Below are positions 13,401-25,400 of a stretch of DNA of 64,000 nucleotides, one piece after another (positions within the stretch are counted from its first letter, which is position 1; the number at the start of each line of letters is the position of its first letter). This DNA is from Nageia nagi (lineage: Eukaryota; Pinophyta), in contig JBITNC010000002.1 of assembly GCA_050084985.1 (NCBI GenBank), forward strand, positions 25,544,001-25,608,000. Direction: 5' to 3'. Made by a program: the position numbers and the translations under genes. The notes beneath the pieces were generated by a model. It saw only the letters and a list, made by a program, of their open reading frames with translations, was not told the DNA's origin and did no database searches.

Positions 13401-16400
13401 CTAAAGCATTTTGTTTGTCTTTATCTTTACATACTTTCCCAGTTTTACTTCTCAAACACAATCTTGCATGGTTATAACTACACCCAAAGCATACCATCAA
13501 AAGATAAGATACTGTTAGGAACCTAGCAGTTGCAAAATGGGGTTTTACCCCAAAACACCATAGCAATACTGAAATATGCAGAATACCCACAAAGGGTTTT
13601 ACCCCAAAACAGTGCAATAATGCTGAAATGTGAAATACAGAATGAAATACACGAAATGGTAGAATGCCCACTGATCCGTACAGCAACAAAATAATGAAAC
13701 TAACTCAGATTTACAAGATAACAGAATATAGCACTTTACTGATAGTAGTACGAATCACGGGCTGCTTCGAGGGGGCTTCCTCCTTACAACTCAAAAGACA
13801 AAATATTTTCCAAGATGCTATCTTTACCCCTCTTAGAAGTATTTATAGTCCTCCTACTCTAATTGGCAGTTTACATTCAAAATGACGATTTGCCTTACAA
13901 AATATGATGGTTCACATTACAAGCCGATGCAAACAAATAACTAAATTAACTAAAACATAAATAAGCCTAAGTAAATGTTAGGATATGGGATCCTAACATG
14001 CCACCCCTCTCGGAAAAACATTTTGTCCTCAAAGCTGGAAATTTGGAAACTCCTGCTGAAGCTCATGTGCTTTTTCCCAAGTTGCATCTTCAGGTACTAG
14101 CCCTCGCCACTAAATCAAATAGGTAGGTTTAGAAGCAGCTTGAGAACCTTGAGGTTTGTTGAATGGATGCTTCCCTTGTTGACGTTGGGCGTTGAATTTG
14201 TCTTTTGCCAATTTGGCCAACCCAATGGCCTGTATCATGGTGCTAGGATTAAATATTTTGACTTCTACCCTGATGTCTTCCTTCAGCCCACTAATGAAGC
14301 AACTTCTGAAAAAAAATTCATCTAATCCCTCTGTGCGATTTGCAAGCTTTTCAAATTGTGTCTGATATTCCTTCATCGTTGATATTTGCTAAAGTTTGGT
14401 AAGAGCTCCTGTGAAATCCTCAAAATCACTTAGGTCAAACCTCACCAACAATTTTTTTGTAAAATTCCCTCAACAAAGAGTCCCATTAGTTTTTTCAAAC
14501 CACAGGTACCACTGAATGGCCTCGTGCTCCAAATGGAAAGAAACGACATTGACCTAATGAACCTCAGGAATTTGATTCAATGTAAAGTATTGTTCTACTC
14601 TATAAATCCAGCTAGTTGGATCCTCTCCATCAAATCTGGGGAAATCCAGCTTAGTTGTCATCGAAAGAATGAAGGTTTGGGGGCCTTCCATATGCACTTG
14701 TTGTGTTTGCAATTGAGTATTATGCCCTGAAGATAGTTGAAAACTTGTACCTGGTGTAGTTTGGGACAAGTTTGGTTTTTGCATAGATGATTGTTGCAGA
14801 GTTGTATTAGCTGTCTCCTGTACTTGCAATAGATTCGAGTTCATAGAATCATATTTAGTGCCCAATCCAATAAGCTTCTCTGTCAATTAAGCGAACAATC
14901 GTGTTCAGAATTTGCTAATTCCTCACGGTTTGGAAGATATTGACCTCTGAAGTTTCTGCAATAATGGTTTTTCTAGATTTTTGAATTTTTTTTTGCCAGA
15001 GTTAGCCTTATGAAAAGGGCAAAATCTACGGGTTTTCACCCACTTTCTGTCTTACACACTCCCACAAGTAGCCAAAATCGGAGCTCTGATACCACTTGTT
15101 AGGAACATATCTGTTGCAAAACAGGGTTTTACCCCAAAACACCACAACAATATTGAAATATGCAGAATTCCCACAAAACGTTTCACCCCAAAACACCACA
15201 ATAATGCTGAAATGTGAAATACAGAATGAAATACACAAAATGGTAGAATTCCTACTGATCCGCACAACAACAGAATAATGAAAATAACTCAGATTGACAA
15301 GATAACAAAATAGAGCACTTTATTGATAGCAGTACGAATCGTGGGCTGCTTCGAGTGGGCTTCCTTCTCAACTCAAAAGACAAAATATTTTCCGAGATGT
15401 TATGTTTACCCATCTTACAAGTATTTGTAGTCCTCCTACTCTAATTGACGGTTAACATTCAAAATGGTGATTTGCCTTACAACATATGATGGTTCACATT
15501 ACAAGCTGATGCAAACAAATAATTAAATTAACTGAAACATAAATAAGCCTAAGTAAATGTTAGGATATGGGATCCTAACATATAGTTTCTAGGTTGTATA
15601 AATAGCATTATAGAAAAACCAATGTTTGGGTCTTTTTGATGGAGGGGCTGTGTCATAATCTGTCCATCCTAGTCTTGAGTTGAGAGATATCTCAGACAGA
15701 GTAGCATTTCTTTGGGTTTTACGGAAATGTAGAAAAAGAAGAAGAAATTGCAAAGAAATGGATAGCTAGAATGTCAGAATAGAAAATTAATTCATGGTCA
15801 GATGGTTAATGGATAGAAAGAAGCTGCACATAGCTTTTACAATGGGACGATAAGTTAACATAAAACTGATTTCTTTTATGTAGAAACAGAAGAACATTGC
15901 CTTACAAAATAAGCTTGAATTACTCGAGTTTCCAATCAACCTTATCAACCTTGACAAGTGATGCTAGTCTACAATTTATAATGATATGGCAAATTAAAAT
16001 GAGACTACTTTCTTAGCTTTAGAAAGAGAAGAATCTTACCAGACAGTAAACTTGAAGTATTAAAATTAGTAATTACCAATTGGCGTTGGTAGATGTAGAA
16101 TTATGCTAAGAATAGCTCAAACATTGAAGCCAGGACACTGTATCACTGCACCTTCCACAGTCTGTAAGATGTCCCTGAAAATGAGACAATGATATTGCAT
16201 GGGAGGGTTGGTGAAGTTGAGCTATCTCTGGAAGACTAAAACTCCTATCAGCAAGTGATGTCCTTCCTTTAGCTGGGACTAAGACGGCCCCTTCATAGAT
16301 GAGAGTATAGAAATGTATATACTATATTGAACTGCAGATACTCACCAACAATACATATCCCGGGTCTACTATTGGTAGAGAAGGTTTACTAGGGGATGAT

Positions 16401-19400
16401 GCCATCTATGCTTGATTTTCTGCAAATTTATGTTGGTCTTTGCTGGATGGACTGTTTTGTAGGTTTCATGTTATGTTTTCTGATCGGAGAGAGACAATCT
16501 CTTGTTAAAATTGTATGTTGAGATAATTATAGTTATAGTACTGCAGTAATTGCATTAACGAAAGATACTTTTACCTCAGAAAATTTACAAAAATTCAATT
16601 TCACTAATGAGCTTTTATCTGCTTACATTTTCACAATTCATGTTTCCAGTCTCTTGTTCTTCCTGTATTTATGGCATTTCAAACATTTATGAATTGATTA
16701 TTGTAGACATGCAATTAAATTTATATGGATTGGCTATCTTATACATGGCCTGGTTGTGCTTGAGTCTAGCATCCATGTAAAGTCATTTAAAGTACTAAGT
16801 CCTGAATGCACTTGTTTATATTTGCATCAGGAAAGCCTTGTTCGAGTTACCATTTGGTGTGTGGGTGAGTATGGCGAAATGCTGCTAAACCATGCTGGTG
16901 AACTTGATGGGGAGGAGCCTTTGACTGTAAGTACATCTATATATGTTTGCTCAAATTAATTGGCAATTACTCATTCTTGTAAGTGTTGTACGCTATTTAC
17001 AGATAAGTTTGACAACTGGGGCACTTCACTGAAGGCTGTACATAGAAGTAGAGTTGAAATTCTTTGTTCATGTGTCGGTGTGGATCAGTATATTAAAACA
17101 TATTGTGTAAACGCTTACAGTTTATTTGTTTAAATTAGTCTGCAATATTAATTTTGGATAGTTGTATATGTTTATAAGCCCTACCAATTGTGATAAATGT
17201 TTTATCCCTCCGCTGCTCATCAGATTTAACAAATTTTTTCTAAATTCTGAACTTTTGGACCAGAAAACCATTTGAGCGATAGAAGCCTTGTGCAAGCATC
17301 ATACGCTGTAAAAGAATAGTGAGCGATAGGAGCAGGACTAGTTGCGAATTTCACAGATCCCAAGGTTGTAACAAGGGAGAGGAATTTATACATACATCTT
17401 ATAGGTGGGCACAAGCCGCTTGTACAACCTTGGGATTCTTGCTGAAGATTTTATGAGATTCATTTGTGGCTACCCATCCTAGTTTGAAGATCAGGAATTG
17501 TCAAAAATGCCTTGAGAAGCATGGAAAAATAACACTAAAGGTGAGTATAACCTTATAAAATAACAGTGGTTAGTGTAGAAGCCTATAACCCTGCTACATG
17601 CTCACGATGAATATGCTGCAATGACCCTTGACCAAACTCTTTGCTTGCCCATTCTCAATGGTGAACTTGCAACATTGACCTATAGGATCGGTGAATTGGG
17701 GATTCATCCTCCTATATCCAGGTCCAACGGTATGTTTAAGCCTTGGGAGGGTACCACAAGTGTTGATTTGTAACAGCCTGCCCCAGTCAAGATGCATGCA
17801 GGTACAAACACATTTATGGGTTGTAGGTTCAACATTGCATCAACGTAAGTTCTCATTCTTATGCAGGTCAACTTTGGTAGGCTAGTCAGTTGACCAACTT
17901 GTTAACATCAAGAGGGCAGATTAAAGGGTTGAATGCATCCATTAGGTGATTGAGAGATAGCCCTATTCCAGGATAGCCTTGATCCCAAATTGGCTTGGTC
18001 AAGGTGTGCATTGGTCTAGAGGGGTCAAATGATCAGGGCATCAAGCCACTCGTTTTTGGTTGTACAGTCTAGGGCTCTTGCAATTGATATTGTATGGTTA
18101 CGAAGATGCCACTCTAATTGTAATGAAGCCTGCATTTATCAGAATGTAGTATTTTGCAAATATGTGAGTGAGTTTAGTCACATGTATCCAGGAGGGGATA
18201 TTTAAAGGTTTTTAATGCACAATACACCTAATAGGAGTCTTGATGGGTGCAAGGCCCTTCGGTGTAGTTATTATTGCATAGCTATGTTACTTGAACCGTA
18301 CAAACAAATGCTGAGAAGTGTTGTGCACTAAAGACCCCCTCCTCTCTCTCGTTGCCTTGGGGAAACATGCCGCTCACCCTTCTTGATGAGCATGTTTGTT
18401 GATTGTCTCGAAAGTGTGCCAACATGTTGATCGATTTGTGAAATTGTGCTAATCCACTTCATGGGCCCCGACATCTCCCCTTCATTTGGCCTCATGCCTT
18501 GGGATTCATGCCCATGTGAGATGTGCTTGTCGATTCCTCTCCTTTGTTACAACCTTGAGATTCATGCTTTTTCCCTCTACCCTCCTAGACTCAAAATGGG
18601 AGCCGCTAAAAATGCCTTGGGAAGCATGTAAAGAAAACGCTAGGAGCAACCTATAACCCTACATCAAGATTGCAGGTCTTCCGGTTGCTGTGTTGTATTG
18701 CTATGAAAATTACATCAAGAAGCCAAATTTATTTAGAATGTTTTTAGTGTAAATGCTTAGATATTACATTTTGCATAAGGGCAATAAGAAAGACATTTCA
18801 ATGTTTTGTTCTAAAGGCTTTGTTAGTTATATTTTATTTCATGAACCAAACTGGTATTCATTGCAACAGAGATTCTCTTGTTCTACGACATAAAAAAATA
18901 AAACATTTCCAATTATGAAATCATTGCCGTAAGTATTGGGGGTATTACTACTTCTTCAAGATGAAGAGAAATGGCTAATAGTTCTGATATTGTCTTTGAA
19001 ATATTGATTTTTATGACTATCTCGTGATGCTATTGTTAAGGGCATAGTGCCGTAGAGTATCACCTTCTTAATACTAGTTTCAAAATTTATTAATTAATCT
19101 TTGCAACTGCCAAATGGTTCTTATTGGTTTGGTTGCTACATTAGTGGGGCTTGACAATATTACATGAAATTGCAAACTTTACATGGTGTCTCCTTGAACA
19201 TTTGTAAGGACAGTTTCTGTAACAACTAATTTTATAATTGTGTGAAATATTCACTTTTCTAAATTTTAGAAAAGAGAAATAGCTACACAAAATACATTTA
19301 GTTTCATTCATGCTTTTTTTGGCTAACATTTTAGACCAGCTGAGTCTACATGGATGTGCTTTAGCACAAGTAAACTGTGTATAGGTTTTGGTACTCGAAC

Positions 19401-22400
19401 ACGGGTTGTCACTTAGGAAATTACCCTTTACACCAATCCACGAAATAGTTGGGCATACACTTTTATCCAGTCAAGAAGATACTTTCATTTGGAAAATAAA
19501 TTTGTGTTCAGCTTCAGCATTAAAAAACCACCTATTGAGTTCATACTTAGCAATAGACTACATCATATGTTTTTTCTTACTGAAGATGAAATTTATCTTC
19601 TGGGTGACAGGAAAGTGAGAATAGCTTATTCAATATTTTGTGGAGTCCAATGTTAATTGATTAAAGCTAATTGGGTGACACAGGGAACAGATGTAGTCAT
19701 AATTTCTTTTGTAATTGAAGTCCTTTTTCAATCACAGTTCTGTTATAATGTTTCCAGTTTGAATTATGTAACGAGTGATCCTCCGATTATAGTCATTATG
19801 TTACATAAGTTGTTGGAGAAATATGTTATTCATTTGTTACCTACACAAAAATACGTGTATTTTCGTACTTTGTTTTGGCAAACAGTTTTCCAATAACCAT
19901 CACTATTTCTACTACTAAAGCCTGCATGGTTGTTTTTGGACAAATAAATCAATAAACTATGGGCGGTGGAACTCGAACATAGGCCTTCATTATTTCTATC
20001 ACCAAAGCCTGCATGGGTGGTTTAGTTCAAGTAAACTGTAGATGATGGAATATGAACATAGGCCTTCACTTGGGAAATTTACATTTTCACTAATCCACCT
20101 ACCATCGGCAATTACTTTGATCTGCCTAATCGTGTGTGGAAAATGAAAATTGTGTTTAGCATTAAAAAAACATCTATAGGGTTCATAGTCAGCAATATAG
20201 TACGACATATATGGATTCACTTGCCAGCTTTTGAGACGAGTTTGTGTGCTTGGTGACAGGAAAGTGAGAATAGCATGTTTAATATTTTGTTTAGGTTTGA
20301 TGAATTAATTAAAGCTAATTGGGTATCATAGAGAACAAATACAGTCCTAATTACTTTTCTGCTTGAAAGTCTTTTACAACCAAACTCTTGTTATGGCTTT
20401 AACAATTTAAATTGTTTGATACACTGATTATAATCATTATGTTGCATAAGCACAAACTCATCTTACTTCGTATAAACATTTGTTAGATCTTCTTGTGTCA
20501 CATTGATGAGCCCTCCTTTATCATAGTTTTATGTCAGACACTCTAGAATTTATTCAACCGTTGTTATGACAGTGTTAAACTCTAGATCTAACTGGGATTT
20601 AGTTCTGTTATTGCAATCAACTTTTGAACTTGATAGCAGGCTGTGTTGTGCTACAAATCAGCTGAATGTGGTGACTAATATTTTGTCAAACAGGTGACAG
20701 AGTCAGATGTGGTGGATGTCCTAGAAGGTGTTTTGAAGGGCTCAACATCAAACATGACTACACGAGCGATGGCTCTCATGGCCTTGTTGAAGTTGTCGTC
20801 TCGCCTTCCACCTTGCTCAGAGTAATTACCTCAATTTTGTTACCTTGTTTTATTCCTGGTGTGGTGGGTTATTGTCAGTTTTTTATCAGTTTTGAGAATA
20901 TAGCTTCTATACTGTTATTAAAAGATACTGGTTAGATGATGGAGCTTGTATTGTATAGGCAAAATGACACAAATGTATTAAACATTTAAGCAAAAAGCAA
21001 AAGGACACTGGCACAGTATTAAAAGTAATCCTGCCCTTGTTTATTTATTTTTATTACAAATGCTATTAACTAAAAGCTGATTATACTTACGATATTTAAT
21101 TCCATTGTCAGGATAACTTTTGTGTGTATTGTGAATGGGATCTATGTTTGATATTCCAGAATTTTTGGCAACTTTGTTTTGACTTATGAAGCCTATGAAG
21201 AAGTTCCCGGTCACAACCTAGCAGCTTCCTTGTGAAAATTTATTTGTGGTATCAAGACAGCTATGAACACATTTCTATTAAGAAAAGGAAGAACTTCTCC
21301 ATTTTCTACATTCGCAAATTTTGATTATGAGTTCTGCAGGTTGGATTAGACCTGAAACGTAATCTTAAAAATCTAGATACAAGTCAACCCAAAATATTTG
21401 AAGAGAATTATGTTTAGTTTCTATCAGCACCCATGTTATCAAAAACTCCTACTTTACATCCAGAATCAGGACATATTCTATATCAACATAAAGCCTACTG
21501 CATCTACCAAGAGACTAAATACTGGAAACAGTTTCTGTCTTTCCATATTTGCATAATGTACCACAGCTTGTTGAGAAATGAGCGGACCTGCTAGTATTAG
21601 ATGAACTCTCCTCCATTTTTCCGTTATTTAATAAATATCAAATTTGGTATTTTGTATTGTCAATGAAATATGGATTATATCCTTTGGCCTGTGTTGAAAC
21701 ACCAGCAAGAAAGGCATGTGGACAATCGTTATTGTTTGTTTGTAAATCACCAGATTGCAATTTATCTGTTATGTAAAATTGGTAATGTATGCCTTCCATC
21801 TTTCAATCTTACATATTTCTTGTTACTGATATCTTGTTTTCAGTTACACATTGCTTTTGTACATAATTCTATAAGTTGTCTTGTAAGAGTTGTTTTGATT
21901 AGAGTTACTTTGACTTGTCCATCATCCTGTTATCATAATTTTTTATATCTGGTCTATGACATTTCAGGCTTGACTTTCTGTGTGTTGTCTATGATAGTTT
22001 TACAAGAGCTTCTTTGTTTGGATTGTCAGATTTGGTGATGTCTTCATGGCATGGATTGTGATACTTTTTTTGAGGAAAAGAAAATGTGAATTGGCAAAAT
22101 TTCATATATTTAGTGTTCACAATGCATGGCTTTATCCAGCATCGTCAAAATATCATAGAGATTCTCATTTAACCCTCAATATTTCTGATGACAGAAAAGA
22201 AACTAAATGAAACACGAGAAATTCAACTGTGCAAATTCTTTAGGTATATTAACTGCAGATAGACTGAATGTTTGACATGACAGAAGATTCTATATGACTT
22301 CTGGTGAATTTTGTTTCATCTTCTGAAGGTATATCAAAGAATTGGTAACTCAGCACAAAGGAAGCATTGCTCTAGAGTTGCAACAAAGGTCAATTGAATT

Positions 22401-25400
22401 TAGTTCCATTCTTTGTAAACACGACAATATCAAGTATGTGTTCCATGCCCTTCTGCCGGAGTTATTTTCATCCTATCTTATTTAAAACCAAAGGTGAAGG
22501 ACATGTGATCCCTGACGTTGAAGGAGACCTTCATGGTGCAGGTCGACTTTGGTAGAAAGAATGCCAGTTCTAGATGAGTCAGCATATGCTGCTGCAAAGA
22601 AAGCTGACACGGCAACTGGAGTTCTTGCTACAGGTAACAGTACTAAAGCTCCATCTTTGGGGACTCCTACAAGCCTTCCAAATGGAATAAGCAAGCCATC
22701 AACAAATGCTCTGATGGACTTACTTGATTTAAGTGCGGATGATAATCCACCTCCATCTGTGTCTTCTGGGGACATTCTTCAAGATCTCTTGGGAGTTGTT
22801 TCTTCGACAGCTCCAGTGTTCCCTGGTAATCTCTCTCTCACTCTCTTTTGATTGTACGGAAAACGCATGTATCACTGTGTTTTTACCTGAAATTTTTCTG
22901 GTTTGCTAAATGTTATTGTTGATTTATTGTACATAAACCGATACTTAGGGTATTAACCTGTGTTTAGAATCTGACATCCTTGATAGCCATGTTTATCTAG
23001 AATGGTTTGATTTTTTTATTCTTTTTGATGTTAGCCTTCTTTGGACTCATTTTTATTAGAGATTGTAAGACTCAACTTGAATTTATGCCACGTTTTTCTC
23101 TGCTAAATGTTGTGTACTCTAGCTTGCTTTTTGACCTATTTTAAAAGTTTGGTGAAGCGATGTTTTCATCTTTGTTGGGGTTTACATATTAAACATTTAA
23201 ATAATTTTTTGGTGAATAATTTATCTGTTTCTGATTTCCAAACTCACACTTTTTGCATGTTCCAATGATATTATTCATGAGTTAAGAGTTTCTGTTTTTC
23301 GAAGTGCAGGTTTAGGCCAGACCTCAGCTGGGACTGCAGATGCTCTTTTGGATCTTCTATCTATTGGGTCTCCTGGTCCTGTACAATCAACTTCTGCAAC
23401 ATCGACATTCACATCAGTTAGTGAAGCGCAAACAGCATCAGTTTCTGTTGTCGATGCATTATTGGAGTTGCCATCTGTAGGACCTTCAAAATCTCCTTCA
23501 CAGCAAAGACTGACATCATCTATTGGCAACAGCAAACCCATAGGTTTATCAGTGAATGGGAATCATGAAGCTACAAAGCCATCTTTGCCGGTTGCTCCTA
23601 TAGTTGATTTGTTGGGAGATATGAGCCTTGCTCCTGCAGTTTCTGGTATGTATCAAAGTTGTCATGTCTTCAATATTTACATTCTCAGCAATGTCTGTTG
23701 TAGTGTTTCGTAACTTTTATGGAAAAAGTACACCTAATCCACTGAGATGTTAATCTTATTTAAGTATTTGATATTATATGCCCTATAGGTAATGGTCCTC
23801 CAACATATCCGTCAATAGTTGCATTTCAAAGCAAATCCTTGAAGATCACATTTGATTTCACAAAGGAGCCAGACAAGCCACAATTGACATCAGTGCAGGC
23901 GACTTTCACAAACTTGACCTCCAATGCATTTACAGATTTCATTTTCCAGGCAGCTGTGCCAAGGGTAATACTCACCTCAAAGTTCTGAATTATGTCCTAG
24001 TTATTCTGGTTTGTTTGTGCCAAAGGTTAAAATGGAAGTTTTTCCATTCAATAAGAAATATCTGAACTTGTCTTAATGCCACAATATATTTTTTCTCAGT
24101 AGTTTGGTTAATTTATTTAATTTTTAGCTTATCCTTCCATACAAATCGTTTAATTTGTAAATAGTAGTCTGAACTACAGTACTTGAACTTCAACTTGCAG
24201 GATTTTGGCTTTTGCAAAAATTCGGACTCTGGAAAAACTCAGTTGAAAACTTGGGAATATAAAATAATTAAATATTGATTATTTTAATAACTCGGGAAAA
24301 CTCGTAACTTGTCAAAACAATCGGCTAAAAATTGTGAGTGAATTACAGAACTGATAAAAAGTCGGTCAACCTCAAAAATTCAGGTTGAATATGAGTACTT
24401 GTTTTGATTGACTTGCAAGATTACTTGTGAGTACTCGTCAGACTTGCAAAGTTTGACTAAGATGGTCTGAACATGATTCTGCATCGCAATTTTTTTAACA
24501 GACAAATATACCGTAAAAATATGTTGAATGCTTGTAAGTTAGATGATTTTAGTGCCGCAGGGGTTGATTCCTATCAGTCATCAGCATCTTGATCTATCTG
24601 GTTGTTTAACCTTAGCTTTCTTGCAATTCCATGCAATACCAAAGACTGACTGGAATCTCATTACTAGGGTTTTTAGTGCAGTTTCTGAATCACAGATTCA
24701 TTCAAACTCTTCTGAACAATCTGTCTTGTCATCTATTGTCATGTCATAAGTTTTCTCTGCTTTTGTATAGTCTGGAATCTTTGGCTGGTGGGGGTGATTA
24801 TATTAACTAGTGATGCATTCTGTGCCATTTATCATGCATTTCCAAGTTTGAGAGGTTTTTTTTATGAGCATTGCATTGATTTCCATCTTGTCGTTATTTC
24901 ATATAAATAAAAAAATGATTTTATCATTTTGAAAGACTATTGGAATTATTTGATGGCTGGTCGTATAAATGGTTTGTTAGCTATTGGTTTCAATGTTTTT
25001 GGGTTTTGCTCTTCATATGAATACTTTTACTTTTACTGAACTGCCTGTACTATTTGACAGTTCATGCAACTCCACTTGGATCCAGCAAGTAGCTACATCC
25101 TTCCTTCCAGTGGTAATGGAGAAATTGTACAAGGTCTGAGTGTCAATAACAGTCAGCATGGCCAGGTAAAAGTGTTTGTGGATGTAATTCACAGATTGGC
25201 TACCTACGTTTAACATTATGGTTCAGGATTGCAAGTTGAGAAGTTTTTCTATAATGTTGGTTTTTGTTATTGAATCAGTGTATTATTGTGGCTTGCTCAA
25301 TGCCATCTGATTATAAAATTTGGGAAGTACATCGTGACATTTAAAGATTTGTATTAAAAATGTTAGCTAGGTTTTCTATAGCATGGTTTTATCACCGGAT

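Larger units (their letters stand above)
13513..15580 (-). mobile_element. Ty3/Gypsy LTR retrotransposon with large internal deletion
   Basis: Two direct LTRs of 486 and 484 bp (TGTTAGGA...TCCTAACA) flank only about 1.1 kb. Read on the minus strand, a tRNA-Met-type PBS follows the right LTR and a purine tract precedes the left one. The interior holds a gag reading frame (14886 to about 14125) joined directly to the extreme C-terminus of integrase (about 14124-14029). Protease, RT, RNase H and the integrase core are absent, so the element is non-autonomous. No convincing 5-bp target duplication was found (GATAC left, TATAG right). Confidence 0.9.

Noticed and set aside
13508-15585. Target-site duplication for the Gypsy element
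   Set aside because: The five bases outside the two LTRs (GATAC and TATAG) do not match.
22482-23541. Minus-strand open frames at 22482-22775 and 23275-23541
   Set aside because: They are antisense shadows of the AP1G hinge exons, whose low-complexity codons lack stops on the other strand.
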